The notes under the pieces are model-generated. The model searched no databases. It saw nothing but the letters and a program-made list of their open reading frames with translations, and was not told the origin of the DNA. Made by a program: the position numbers and the translations under genes. A stretch of 64,000 nt of DNA from DATLZU01 sp051293835 (GTDB lineage: Bacteria > Nitrospirota > Nitrospiria > Nitrospirales > Nitrospiraceae): positions 1 through 64,000 of the forward strand of contig JBPKMA010000006.1 of assembly GCA_051293835.1 (NCBI GenBank). The letters run 5' to 3'. How positions within the stretch are numbered: position 1 is the stretch's first letter; the number at the start of each line of letters is the position of its first letter. Positions 13,761 through 23,174 of this stretch are shown piece by piece.

Positions 13761-16550
13761 TTAGCGCAAAGGTGCCGCGCCGCCGTTCTTCCGGGTGGTC
13801 CGACGAGTATCCGCGTGCTCGATCGATCCGACGGCGATCCTTGCGTCCACGACGCGGCAGCCTTGGCCCGGTGGCAATGCGAACACGGGGTTCAGGTCGA
13901 GTTCGACGAGCTCCGGCACCTCTTCTGCCAGCCTGGAGACGCGCAGCAGCGCCTCTTCGAGGGCCGGCACGTCGGCGGGAGGATGGCCGCGGTAGCCGGT
14001 CAGGAGCCGATAGCCTTTGATATCCCGGATCATGTCGGCGGCGTCGCGGTCCGTGAGCGGCGTCACCCGGAAGCGGATGTCGCTGAGGATTTCGACATAC
14101 ACGCCGCCTAATCCGAAGGCGACGAGTGGACCGAACGAGGGATCATGGGTGACGCCGATCATCACCTCGACGCCGCCTGCGATCATCGGCTGCACCACGA
14201 CCCCATCCATCGCCTCAAGCTGTTGCATCTGCGCGAGCCGGAACTGGATCGCCTCGAACGCTTCGCGGACTTGTGTCTCGGACGCGAGATTCAAGAGAAC
14301 TCCGCCAGCTTCCGTCTTATGGACGATCTGATGCGATGCCAGCTTCACTGCGACCGGAAATCCGATCTGACGGGCCAGTTCGACCGCCTCATCCGCGGTC
14401 CGAGCCAGGCCGCCATCCAGCAAAGACAGTCCCGTTGCCCTCAGGACGACTCTTGTTTCCTCGACGGTCAACCATCCAGGCCCTCGCTGAGCCAAGGCTT
14501 TTTGACAGATTTCCTTGGCCGTCACGAGATCGAGGTCGTCGAAATCCGGCACCATCCCGAGCGGCTGCATGCGCCACTCGGCGTAGGCGGCCATCTTGCT
14601 CAGCACGCGGGCGGGCATCTCCGGCAGGGGGTAGGTAGGAATCCGTTCGCCGGAAAGGTTGAAGGTCCGGTCCCAGTCACCCTCCGCCATCCAGCAAATC
14701 AAAACTGGTTTTGCCGTGGCTCCGGCAGCGCGGCCGGCTTTAATGCCCGCTCGGATGCCCTCTGCGATGCCGGAGGTGTCTGTTGTGGTGACGGAAATGT
14801 ACAGCACAATCAATGCGTCGATCTCCTCCGCCTGTAAGACCGTCTCGATCGCCTTGGCATATTGCGCGGGGGTGGCGGAGGCAATGAGATCGACCGGATT
14901 CTTGAGGGCGGCGGCGGGCGGGAGGAATGATGCGAGCGCAGTCCTTGTTCGGGTTGACAGTTCCGGCACGAGCAGGCCAGCGGCTTCACAGGCGTCGGTG
15001 CAGAGGACGGCCGGGCCGCCCGCGTTGGTGATCAGGCCAACGCGCCGCCCCAGCGGAAGCGGCTGGGCGGACAGGCCGGCCGCCAGCGCGAACAGCTCGT
15101 CCAGTGTCTCGGCCCGGATCACCCCGGTCTGTCGGAACAATGCCTCAACTGCCGTGTCGCTCGCCGCCATCGCGGCCGTGTGCGAGCCGGCGGCCCGCCA
15201 GCCTGAAGGAGTGCGCCCGGCCTTCACAGCCACAATCGGTTTGCGCCGGCCGACGCGGCGGGCAATGCGTGCGAACCGACGGGGGTTGCCGAACGATTCC
15301 AAATAAAGCAAGATCACCTCGGTCTCCGGGTCTTCCTCCCAATACTGCAAGAGATCGTTGCCCGACACGTCCGCCTTGTTCCCGACGCTTACGAAGGTGG
15401 AGATGCCCAACTGAAGCCGGTGCGCAGCGCCCAGAAGGGCCAGTCCTAGGGCACCGCTCTGCGAGGACATGGCGATCCGTCCGGGGGGTGGGAACAGGTC
15501 GGTGAATGTCGCGTTGAGTCGCACGGCCGGATCGGCGTTCACCAGGCCGAAACAGTTGGGTCCGATCAGGCGCATGCCGTGCTGGCGGACTCTCTCCACC
15601 AGACGCTGTTGCAGCTCATAGCCTGTCTGGTCAACCTCGGCGAAACCGGCGGTGATGACGACGAGTGCCCGCACCCCGCGCGCCGCGCAGTCATCCACGA
15701 CCGGCAACACCGCGTCACGCGGCACCGCGATCACGGCGAGATCCGCCGGTTCGGGGATTGCCCGGACCGAGGGAGCAACGGGTAGGCCGGCCAGTTCGGA
15801 CGCATGCGGATTGACGGGATAGATGCGGCCGGTGAAGCCGCTGGTGCGCAGCGCGTCCAGGAGTCGGAATCCGATGCTCTGGGGGTCGCGCGAGGCGCCA
15901 ACGACTGCTACGGCCTGCGGTTGGAAGAACGGCCGAAGAGAGGCGACGGTGGCGAGGCGATCCCGCATTTCGGAGCGGTGTACGCTGGCCTCTGTAGGAA
16001 TGAGCGAAAGCTCGACCTCGATGTCACTACCCGCCAGGCGTTCGCGGACCTCAAGCCCTGATTCGCGGAACACCTCGCGCACGGCGAGGTTGTCGGCGTG
16101 GGTGACAGCCCACAGCCGCCGGAAGCCGTGGCGAATGGCGAGCAAGGCCAACCGTTCCAACAGCAGTGTGCCGAGACCTTTGCCGTGAAAGGCATCGTCG
16201 ACGGCCAGGGCGACCTCGGCGGTATGTTCGTCTCTGGCTAGGTAGGAGCCCGCGGCAATGATGCGCAACGCGCCTTCCCAGATGCGGGTTACGATCAGGG
16301 TCAATTGGGATTTGGGATTTGAGGTGTCGCAGAGGGCGGCGATGAGGTCCTCCGGCGGCGTCGTTTCTGCAAAGAACCGGTGGTGTCTGGCTTCCGGAGA
16401 CAGCCGATCCATAAAATCGCGGAGAGCGGGTGCGTCGTTCGGCCGGGCAAGGCGGACAGCAGCTGTCGTCCCATCGCGCAGGATCAAGCGACCGTGCTCC
16501 GGCGCCTCCTGTGTGGGCGCCGGAATGAACAGAGGTCGGACCAGTTTCAT
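13761..16550 (-). CDS. GNAT acetyltransferase fused to ADP-forming acyl-CoA ligase
   Basis: A 929-residue multidomain protein. Residues about 15-180 form a GNAT acetyltransferase (acetyl-CoA site in HGKGLGTLLLERLA). Residues about 210-340 are a CoA-binding Rossmann domain (AVAVVGASRDPQSIGFRLLD). The succinyl-CoA-ligase-like domains follow with GSHTAAMAASDTA, whose His is the phosphorylated residue of NDP-forming acyl-CoA ligases. The C-terminal ATP-grasp domain (about residues 690-910) contains GFPVAVKLAS and HKTEAGGV. Relatives are either acetate-CoA ligases (ADP-forming), making ATP from acetyl-CoA, or protein lysine acetyltransferases of the Pat type. With both the GNAT and the phospho-His present, either role is possible. 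Such genes are frequent in low-oxygen stress loci. Confidence 0.92.
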   Translation of the reverse strand: MKLVRPLFIPAPTQEAPEHGRLILRDGTTAAVRLARPNDAPALRDFMDRLSPEARHHRFFAETTPPEDLIAALCDTSNPKSQLTLIVTRIWEGALRIIAAGSYLARDEHTAEVALAVDDAFHGKGLGTLLLERLALLAIRHGFRRLWAVTHADNLAVREVFRESGLEVRERLAGSDIEVELSLIPTEASVHRSEMRDRLATVASLRPFFQPQAVAVVGASRDPQSIGFRLLDALRTSGFTGRIYPVNPHASELAGLPVAPSVRAIPEPADLAVIAVPRDAVLPVVDDCAARGVRALVVITAGFAEVDQTGYELQQRLVERVRQHGMRLIGPNCFGLVNADPAVRLNATFTDLFPPPGRIAMSSQSGALGLALLGAAHRLQLGISTFVSVGNKADVSGNDLLQYWEEDPETEVILLYLESFGNPRRFARIARRVGRRKPIVAVKAGRTPSGWRAAGSHTAAMAASDTAVEALFRQTGVIRAETLDELFALAAGLSAQPLPLGRRVGLITNAGGPAVLCTDACEAAGLLVPELSTRTRTALASFLPPAAALKNPVDLIASATPAQYAKAIETVLQAEEIDALIVLYISVTTTDTSGIAEGIRAGIKAGRAAGATAKPVLICWMAEGDWDRTFNLSGERIPTYPLPEMPARVLSKMAAYAEWRMQPLGMVPDFDDLDLVTAKEICQKALAQRGPGWLTVEETRVVLRATGLSLLDGGLARTADEAVELARQIGFPVAVKLASHQIVHKTEAGGVLLNLASETQVREAFEAIQFRLAQMQQLEAMDGVVVQPMIAGGVEVMIGVTHDPSFGPLVAFGLGGVYVEILSDIRFRVTPLTDRDAADMIRDIKGYRLLTGYRGHPPADVPALEEALLRVSRLAEEVPELVELDLNPVFALPPGQGCRVVDARIAVGSIEHADTRRTTRKNGGAAPLR

Positions 16551-16581
16551 CGAAGGGTTCTTCTGCCCGAGTCCGTTGGGT

Positions 16582-17700
16582 TCAGTGGCCCGGGCTGGCT
16601 ATGAGAGAGACGACGATCGACAACCCGATGAGCACGATAATAATCCATTCGAGCACTTCCAGGCGCCTGGCCGCTGCCTGCGCCGTCAGTTTCCCGTAGA
16701 TACTTTCAAGTGTATGGAGTTTTCGGGTGATGCTTGCATCCCACGATTCCAGGTGAAACCGTTGGGAGGCCAGGCGATGGATGCGGGCCAGGTATTGGTC
16801 TCCGAACAGCTTCAACGTATTGGTGACCCGCTCGAACAGAATCGCGCTGTCCACTTGCAATTGAGCGATCGGTTCTAGTTCCGTGCGCACTGCTCCCGGC
16901 AGATGCAGCCAGGTCCATCGATGTTTGGATAGGGTCTCGTAGGCTTCGTCCAGCGCCCGATCAAGGTGGCGGTCCAGCAGGCGCATCTCCAACAGCTCGA
17001 CGTTCGCAAATTCGAGCACAGCCAGCACTGCTTCCATATCCTGCCCCAGCAAAAGCGAGGCGTTCCAGTCGATGACGGCGATGTCGTCGGGACCGAACGA
17101 CAGGCGATATCCGATCGCATCCTGGATCTCCTGTTCTGCCAGGCTCTGCGATTCCGAGCGCAGCACCTGTGCGACTGCCTGTGCGTAGTCCTTGATGAGA
17201 TCCGAACCGGTGAGGGAGGGAGCCGATGCTTCGATGTGATAGATCACGTAGTCTTCAACAGAATCGACTACGTGGGGGCGCTCAACGGCCTCGCCGACGG
17301 CGGCCAGCAGGTCTTCCACCCGCCGACGCGATTCGGCCAGAAGCTGCTCGTGGTCGTAGAGGTCCTGGCTGAGCGACAGCAGGTCAGAGAAAGCTCCGCT
17401 CAGCGGGATCGTGTAAGTGACCGACACGGCGCCGAAGTCGTACAGCAGCAAATCCACGCCCGGATTGGTCCGGAACCGCCCGATCGCGAGCGGCTCGGTG
17501 TCCGCGCCGATCCTCAGCGGTGCGGGCGTGTAGTCGAAGTAGGCGGGCGCCCGACGCTTGTGTTTGATCCGGCTTCGCTCCTTGATCGTCGTCATCCGCC
17601 GTTCGGCCTCGTCCAGGTCGACGGACTGGCCGACATCGTAAGCGAACAACGCGTAGGCGGTTCCTTTCTCGATCCGCAGTCTCGTCGGCAACGTGGTCAT
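16582..17700 (-). CDS. RMD1/DUF155-like membrane-anchored protein
   Basis: A 372-residue protein resembling the RMD1/DUF155 family: a central LLLYDFGAVSVTY strand, a long helical region rich in Leu, Glu and Arg (about residues 190-330), and a C-terminal single membrane helix preceded by RRLEVLEWIIIVLIGLSIVV, a characteristic ending of that family. The protein is probably anchored in the inner membrane by its C-terminus, with the bulk in the cytoplasm. The function of bacterial members is not known; the eukaryotic ones are mitochondrial and linked to translation and meiotic division. It lies 31 bases upstream of the acyl-CoA ligase gene in the same direction and could share its transcript. The family call rests on pattern resemblance only. 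Confidence 0.55.
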   Translation of the reverse strand: MTTLPTRLRIEKGTAYALFAYDVGQSVDLDEAERRMTTIKERSRIKHKRRAPAYFDYTPAPLRIGADTEPLAIGRFRTNPGVDLLLYDFGAVSVTYTIPLSGAFSDLLSLSQDLYDHEQLLAESRRRVEDLLAAVGEAVERPHVVDSVEDYVIYHIEASAPSLTGSDLIKDYAQAVAQVLRSESQSLAEQEIQDAIGYRLSFGPDDIAVIDWNASLLLGQDMEAVLAVLEFANVELLEMRLLDRHLDRALDEAYETLSKHRWTWLHLPGAVRTELEPIAQLQVDSAILFERVTNTLKLFGDQYLARIHRLASQRFHLESWDASITRKLHTLESIYGKLTAQAAARRLEVLEWIIIVLIGLSIVVSLIASPGH

Positions 17701-17731
17701 GCCACTCTTCCAAACGTTTTTCCGTGTTCGA

Positions 17732-18960
17732 TTAGATCACTCGCTGCGCCCCGGCCTCGACGTACGCATCTTTTTTCATCAGCAGGACGGACCCCAAGCC
17801 GAAGAGTACGGCCAGGAGCGTCGCAAACGCGCCAAGGAAAGCAATGGTGGTCAGCAAGAAATACAGGCACACTCCGAATACGAAAGCCCAGCGGTCGCGA
17901 TTGGGAATACCGAACCGGTCGAACACGAATCGTCCCAGCAATGCGATTACGAAGACGCGCGAGACGTACAACGCAATAGCGTACCAGGCCAGAAGCAAAA
18001 CGGCGAGAGGGATCCTCAACACCGTCACGGCAAGCAGCCCGGCCGTCAGTGGAATGGCCGTCAGGCCGAGCAAGCCTCCACCCAGGGATACCAGCAGCTG
18101 CTGTGACAGGTGTGCGCGCGCGCTGTGTCGAAGTCGGGTACAGGCGCATCAGCAGCAGGCCGATCACGAGCGTCGACATGAAGCTAGCCGCAGCCGCCAC
18201 GAGTTTGAAACCGACAAGTAAAACGAGGACGTCCTTGAGCGTCGGAAACAGAGCCTTAGGCACTATCCGCCTGATGGTCTGTCCTGAGACCACAGCTTGG
18301 GGATCGATCGAGGCGGGGAGCCTGCTCCAATACATGAGGTTCCCAGCTACCGCTGCCTTGGACGACAGGCGCAAGTTGCCGATCGCAGCGGTCAAGTCGC
18401 CGCCAATGCGGTTAGAGACGCTGAGGTTCCCCGCGGCAATGTGCGCATCCCGGTGGATTAGGCCGCCAAGTTCACCTGCCCACCGGCCGCGATGATGTTG
18501 CCGCGAAAGAGCGCCGAGGGCGTGACGTCAATGCTGCCCCCAGCGAGGGTGGCATTCCGACCGATGTCGCCGTTGAAGGTCAGCTTGCCCCCGATCGCAC
18601 GGACATCTTGAGACACGGTGCCGGAGACGGTCACGGTTCCGCCGCCGCCAGCAGGTCTCCGTTGACACTGCCGTCGACTAGGATCTGCCGGCCGGCCGCA
18701 TAGACATCCCCGCTTACCGTCCCGGAGATTTCCACGATCGTGCCGACGGCGAAATAATCATGGTCGACACCGCGCCGGCCGGCAACACCACAAGTTCGTC
18801 TCTATCGGTCTCCTGGTGGTCGGTGTCCCTTGTCGCGCTCGGATTTCCTGGGAATAGAGCGAGCAGAACGGCCGCGAGCGCTGCAGGCGCTTCCCCGCGG
18901 CCGATGCCGGACCAAACGGCTGGCACTTTCGAGCGTCCACGGACGGATGTCTCCTTTTCA
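17732..18960 (-). pseudogene. Bactofilin-like repeat protein with membrane domain, broken
   Basis: Read from about 18960 downwards: polymer-forming repeats TIVEISGTVSGDVYAAGRQI, VDGSVNGDLLAAGG, VTVSGTVSQDVRAIGGKLTF and NGDIGRNATLAGGSID, then, after frame changes, NLRLSSKAAVAGNLMYWSRL (about 18360), a first membrane helix region (KDVLVLLVGFKLVAAAASF) and, after another shift near 18090, the C-terminal membrane block that includes AVLLLAWYAIALYVSRV and ALLGRFVFDRFGIPNRDRWA. These are the parts, in order, of one protein of the polymer-forming cytoskeletal type with a C-terminal membrane domain. At least three frame shifts and a stop (LAA-stop near 18465) separate them. The signal peptide region at about 18850-18960 is also out of frame. 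The parent family may scaffold envelope proteins. Confidence 0.8.
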
Positions 18961-19005
18961 TGGTCACGAGCCGCACGATTTGTGCAAGTCACGCGCCACA
19001 AGGAT

Positions 19006-19263
19006 TTATCGCTGCTCCGTGAGCCACTCCGGTTTGAGCATGAGGACGGCCCTCATTCCGGGCATGACAGTCCCGTTTATAAGCCTCAACCAGTGCCCTT
19101 CCCCTTCACGGAGCTTTCGGTTCTCCAACGTCACGACGGCGGTCGCTACCATAAGGCTATCGTCCAGGATAGAGGCCACATTGTAAAGCCCTACGTATCC
19201 GTCATATTTCCCCAGAACAGGGGACGAAGCGCGAGAATCTGGGTCTAGACGCGGACGAGCCTG
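19006..19263 (-). pseudogene. Orphan C-terminal fragment of an unknown protein
   Basis: The minus strand is open for 86 codons and reads smoothly, for example GKYDGYVGLYNVASILDDSL and VATAVVTLENRKLREGEGHW, then GTVMPGMRAVLMLKPEWL before the stop. It has no ATG upstream of the conserved-looking part; the first one is in the middle (SLM). The residue composition looks like real protein rather than a shadow frame, so I take it as the tail of a gene whose front has been lost. I do not recognise the family. The stretch between this fragment and 19403 shows nothing else. Confidence 0.4.
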
Positions 19264-19402
19264 TCATGCAGAGCCACTCGATCGCGTAGACCGGAACCGC
19301 TTGGCTGCGGCGTTGTGAGGGCAGCCCTGGGTGTGGGACCCATACATCGGAGTAAACAACACGCGGTACGAAATGGTCCTCAACAGCGCCAGTCGGTTTC
19401 GG

Positions 19403-20260
19403 TCAACGCACGACTAGAACGGGACGGATCGAACGATGGGTGATTGAATGCGAGACGCTTCCTAAAAGGAACCGGTCGGCCCCCGTTCGCCCGTGTGATC
19501 CTACGACCAGCAGGTCGAAGGCCTCACCCTGCGCGGCAATCACGCTAGCAGGGTCTCCGTTCAGGATCTGTGTGGTGACCGTATACTGATGATCCGCCAG
19601 CGCGGCCGCCGTCGTTTTAACAAGGTCTTCGGCATATTGGCTAGCCGACTCGGCCCATGAGTCGAAGACGAAGATGCTGGCGGGATCGGTAAGGTGCGGT
19701 TGCTCGATCACCGTGGTCACGACCAGTTCGGTCGGCGTACGGAACGGGTGGTTGATCAGCCATGTCCGGATGCGCTGCGCGTCCTCCGTTCCTTCGACGG
19801 CAACCAGCACCCGCTTGGGCGGACGGGCCTCGCCTTTGACGATGAGCGTCGGGCAGGTCGAATGCATGAGGATGCGATGGGACACGCTTCCCAACAGGAG
19901 TTCGCTCACCGGTCCGCGGCCGCGGGCGCCGACGGCGATCAGATCGGGATTCACCTTCCGCGCAGCGTCCAGGAGAAACGCGGCGGGACGCGCGAAGTCG
20001 TAGATTTTCCGCACGGATGGCGTGTCGGACGGAACCAGGGCCGACGTGCGCTCTATCAGTTGCCGGCCAGCATCCTGCATGGCCCGGCGGAACTCCTCGT
20101 ATCCCTGCAGATTCGCCGCCTGTGCCATCACGGGATGCCGGAAAATGCTCAGATCGATACCGTGCACCAGGACCACTTCGTGCGGCGCATAGAGCGCGAA
20201 GACTTCCCGCACGGCGGCAAATGCCTGCTCCGACCAATCGATGCCGATGACGATCTTCAT
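19403..20260 (-). CDS. Universal stress protein with two USP domains
   Basis: Cytoplasmic tandem UspA protein of about 285 residues, started at the ATG at 20260 (MKIVIGIDWSEQA) because an AGGAAAGGG ribosome site sits just ahead and the family begins there; the frame is open to 20308. Each domain has the ATP-binding pattern G-2x-G-9x-G(S/T): GARGRGPVSELLLGSVSHR near residue 130 and GSHGRTGADRFLLGSVSHS near residue 265. Domain one starts IVIGIDWS, domain two VLVAVEGTED. USPs of this kind sense ATP/AMP status in stress and dormancy. It is the first gene upstream of the cupredoxin gene in a block of stress-type genes on this strand. Confidence 0.93.
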   Translation of the reverse strand: MKIVIGIDWSEQAFAAVREVFALYAPHEVVLVHGIDLSIFRHPVMAQAANLQGYEEFRRAMQDAGRQLIERTSALVPSDTPSVRKIYDFARPAAFLLDAARKVNPDLIAVGARGRGPVSELLLGSVSHRILMHSTCPTLIVKGEARPPKRVLVAVEGTEDAQRIRTWLINHPFRTPTELVVTTVIEQPHLTDPASIFVFDSWAESASQYAEDLVKTTAAALADHQYTVTTQILNGDPASVIAAQGEAFDLLVVGSHGRTGADRFLLGSVSHSITHRSIRPVLVVR

Positions 20261-20377
20261 AATTGCTGCCCTTTCCTGTCTTGCTTCAGCCACCAGTTTG
20301 GGCGACACGAATCGAAAGGGAGAAGTTGGGCGCTCATGGCTGGCAGCGAATACTCGCAGCGAGTTGCTGAGAGCGTG

Positions 20378-20821
20378 CTACACCGCCGGAATTTCGAGCA
20401 GGTACAACTCGCCTTTCATCCCGGGATGCAAGTCGCAGCGGAACGAGTACGTGCCGACGCGATCGGCCGTGAAGTGGATCACCAATGTCTTGCCCGGGTC
20501 CACGTATACTCCTTCCACCCCTCTTCCATAGGCGGCGATCCCCTCACCCTCTACGCGCAGCGCCAGTTGGGCCAGCATCGCCGCGGTGAACCCGTGGCGA
20601 ATGATGTCTTGATTGCGAAGGATGATGACGGTGGGGACGCCGGGGCGGATCGGGGCCGGTTGAGTCAGGAGAAACTCATAATTGCGGATCGTGAGGTCGA
20701 TCCGCTGCTCTTGAGCGGTGCGGTCATCCGGCCGGTCACCGGCGAACCCAACTCCAAAAGCGAGAACGATCAGCGCGACGCCAACGGCACCGCGAAGCCA
20801 GAACCCCGTTCGACAAGTCAT
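20378..20821 (-). CDS. Secreted cupredoxin-domain protein
   Basis: About 147 residues from the ATG at 20821, which has a GGGAGG ribosome site; the frame is open to 20869. The N-terminal hydrophobic stretch (LRGAVGVALIVLAFGVGFAG) is a signal peptide or anchor. The mature part is a cupredoxin beta-barrel with a mononuclear copper site: His in IIRHGFT and Cys, His and Met in FRCDLHPGM. The shape resembles plastocyanin and the CuA domain of cytochrome oxidase subunit II, but the second Cys of a CuA centre is missing, so a single type 1 copper is expected. A role in periplasmic electron transfer or copper storage is inferred. Confidence 0.85.
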   Translation of the reverse strand: MTCRTGFWLRGAVGVALIVLAFGVGFAGDRPDDRTAQEQRIDLTIRNYEFLLTQPAPIRPGVPTVIILRNQDIIRHGFTAAMLAQLALRVEGEGIAAYGRGVEGVYVDPGKTLVIHFTADRVGTYSFRCDLHPGMKGELYLLEIPAV

Positions 20822-20843
20822 TGTGTCCTCCCATTCTCTCCGC

Positions 20844-22571
20844 TCAACGCAATGCATTGAGTTCCTCATAGTGCGAAGCCACTACGCGGAGGAGCGCCTG
20901 TCGCAATTCCTCGCCTCGATATTGCCGATTGGCGACTTTTCGCAGGCGCGCGGCCAGTGTGCCATCTCCGAGCGTCCTTTCCGCCCAACTGGCGAAATCC
21001 TGCCGACGGTCATGGTATTCCAGGCTGTCGATCGGAAGGATCGGGATAAGTTGCAGAAATTCGTACAAGCTGGCGGCTTCCTGGCCAATCCCCCCGTGCT
21101 CGTTGCGGAACCAGAACCGCTTTCCCGCCGGGAGCGGTGTATCCAAATACTTATAGAGGTGACGGATATGAGGGACGCGCCGGATCGCGGGACGCATGCG
21201 AACCATCTGGCCGCTGCATAAGAGTGCGTACCCCATGGGAATCTCGTCAAGCCGAGTCTCCGAGAGCTCGCAGGTGCGACAATGCTCGCGGAGGCTGCGC
21301 GCGGCTTCTGGTTCCGACACGCGGGTGAACAGACAGTGGTGGAGAGCCTCCAGCACTGCGGTGCTGAGGCGATCTGGTCGATAGGAGACGAACGCCCACC
21401 CGCCGGCTGCCAGAAGCGGAAGGATGGCCCCAGTCACCTCGCCGGCGCTGAAGAGGAATTGCTGTGCTTCCTCCAGCACAATCCAATGCGGCCGGTACCG
21501 TCGCTCACGGACTGGACGAAGTGCACGGAGCAACTCGGTGACATAGCCGCTTCGCAGTGGGACCGGAAACTGGCTGAGATCCAGCGTCAGTGAAACCCCG
21601 CCCGCGTCGAGCAACGAGATGACAGCGGAAGGAGGCGGCAGAGTGGAGCGGTCCCCGCTCACGGACACGAAGCGCGGCAAGACCCGCAGCCCGCGGAAGT
21701 CGCCCTCGGGATCGATCAGCAAAACCTGGTAGTTCTCATGGTGCAAACCCTCGGCGATCAAACCAACTATCCAGGATTTCCCTGTCCCCGAGTCGCCGAA
21801 CACGCCCAGATTCTGCCCGGCCAGGCGGGAGGCAGGAAGGGTCACGCCCAATCCGGCTTCGGTCTGGCCGAGCCGGATTGGGCGCTCCCGTTTAAGCGGA
21901 ATGTCCAGGAACTGGCCGGCCAGCGGGTAACGCTCCAGCACCTCCAGCACGCCGCGCGGGCCTGGCGCCTCAGCCACCACATCCGCTAGCTCCCGCACCG
22001 CGGGAACCGCGTCGGCGACGGCGACCGCGACTTCGGCCAGGGTCAACATGGACAGGTCGTTTTCGGCGTCACCAAAGGCCGCGAGGTTGCGAGGCGAGAA
22101 GCCGCACAGCGCCAGCAGGCGTTCCAGCCCGGACCCCTTAGTGGCACCAGGCGGCAACACCATAACGGCGCCTTTGTTGTATTCAATGGAAGCGCTGCCC
22201 CCATAGGCGCTGGCCACTTGCCAAAGCGTCTGATCGTGTGGCATCCAGGTGGCGGCGATGGCTAACCCCCGCTCAAACGGAATGCCGCGCTCCTCTAGCG
22301 CCTTCACCAGGTTTGTGTCCAATTGGCCGAACGGAAGATACGTTTCGCCGCTACCGGTGTGGGTCAGCACTGCACCGTTTTCCCAAACGATCCCCATGAA
22401 CAACTCGGCGAGCCGATCTAATGCGACCGTCTCGAAGCGCCGACCGGTGACTAGGAACAGCGCATGGCCCATGGCACGACAACGCTCGAGCGCTTGCTCC
22501 AACGCGGGAGGAACGACCCCGTCAACGGCGAGCGTCCCGTCGAAATCGAAAGCCATCACCCGGCGATACAT
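20844..22571 (-). CDS. HAD phosphatase fused to HerA/VirB4-like ATPase
   Basis: A 575-residue two-part protein. Residues 1-215 form a HAD-IIB (Cof-type) hydrolase with the nucleophile motif FDFDGTLA (Asp9, Asp11), the TGR of motif II (LVTGRR) and motif IV GDAENDLSML, so a phosphatase on small phosphorylated compounds is likely. Residues from about 230 form a P-loop ATPase of the HerA/FtsK/VirB4 type: Walker A GDSGTGKS with Lys265, followed by LLIDPEGDF, and Walker B HWIVLEEAQQ with Glu367. A hexameric ring is usual for this ATPase class. The C-terminal 120 residues are helical and unassigned. The domains are continuous with no frameshift, and the whole gene is intact amid decaying neighbours. 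Confidence 0.88.
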   Translation of the reverse strand: MYRRVMAFDFDGTLAVDGVVPPALEQALERCRAMGHALFLVTGRRFETVALDRLAELFMGIVWENGAVLTHTGSGETYLPFGQLDTNLVKALEERGIPFERGLAIAATWMPHDQTLWQVASAYGGSASIEYNKGAVMVLPPGATKGSGLERLLALCGFSPRNLAAFGDAENDLSMLTLAEVAVAVADAVPAVRELADVVAEAPGPRGVLEVLERYPLAGQFLDIPLKRERPIRLGQTEAGLGVTLPASRLAGQNLGVFGDSGTGKSWIVGLIAEGLHHENYQVLLIDPEGDFRGLRVLPRFVSVSGDRSTLPPPSAVISLLDAGGVSLTLDLSQFPVPLRSGYVTELLRALRPVRERRYRPHWIVLEEAQQFLFSAGEVTGAILPLLAAGGWAFVSYRPDRLSTAVLEALHHCLFTRVSEPEAARSLREHCRTCELSETRLDEIPMGYALLCSGQMVRMRPAIRRVPHIRHLYKYLDTPLPAGKRFWFRNEHGGIGQEAASLYEFLQLIPILPIDSLEYHDRRQDFASWAERTLGDGTLAARLRKVANRQYRGEELRQALLRVVASHYEELNALR

Positions 22572-22658
22572 CGATACCTCGGGCCTATTGGCGAATCCTG
22601 GACGCTGAATGCAGAATGCCGGATTGCGTCATTCCGACCATTCATGATTCCTCATTCA

Positions 22659-23132
22659 TCATTTTCGGATACCCACCAACACCCGGTGCGCGCTAATGGC
22701 TTTCAAGGTTCGCATCACATCCTCGTAGGAAAGTTCCGGCGCTTTCTTGCCTTTCGTTTCTTCCGCATTCAACACCAAGTCGTTGATCGACAGCATGCCC
22801 TGGAGGATGCCGTCCTCGTCGACCACGGGGAGCCGTCGGACTTTCTCGCGCTTCATGATATCGAGCGCGGTGTGAACATCGTCGGTGGGACGGCATGTGT
22901 GGGCTTTTCCGGACACGGTCTCCCACACTGTGATTTCGGCAGCTGGTTTGTTTCTGGTGGCTGTGGCTATGCAGATGTCACGGTCGGTGATCACGCCCAG
23001 GACTTTTCCCTCCACATTGAGCACCGGCAGGACACCGCAGTCGCTGTCCCACATCATCTTGGCGACCTCGGCCAGATTCGTATTGGGGCCGCAGCACTGC
23101 ACATCCCTTGTCATGATGTCTTGAACTTTCAT
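22659..23132 (-). CDS. Two-CBS-domain protein
   Basis: A 157-residue cytoplasmic protein consisting of a CBS pair (Bateman module). The first CBS motif has MTRDVQCCGPNTNLAEVAKM and ends GVITDRDICIA; the second has CRPTDDVHTALDIM with VVDEDGILQGMLSI. The second GxxxxxD repeat matches the usual nucleotide-binding pattern. These modules bind adenine nucleotides such as AMP, ATP or SAM and commonly regulate partner enzymes. A GGAGGGAGATC ribosome site precedes the ATG at 23132. It lies between the HAD-ATPase gene and a BCAM0308-like remnant, and such pairing is frequent in hypoxia-type stress loci. Confidence 0.93.
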   Translation of the reverse strand: MKVQDIMTRDVQCCGPNTNLAEVAKMMWDSDCGVLPVLNVEGKVLGVITDRDICIATATRNKPAAEITVWETVSGKAHTCRPTDDVHTALDIMKREKVRRLPVVDEDGILQGMLSINDLVLNAEETKGKKAPELSYEDVMRTLKAISAHRVLVGIRK

Positions 23133-23174
23133 GATCTCCCTCCTCTCCGCGCGTGTAAAGCTGCCCGCGCTGTC

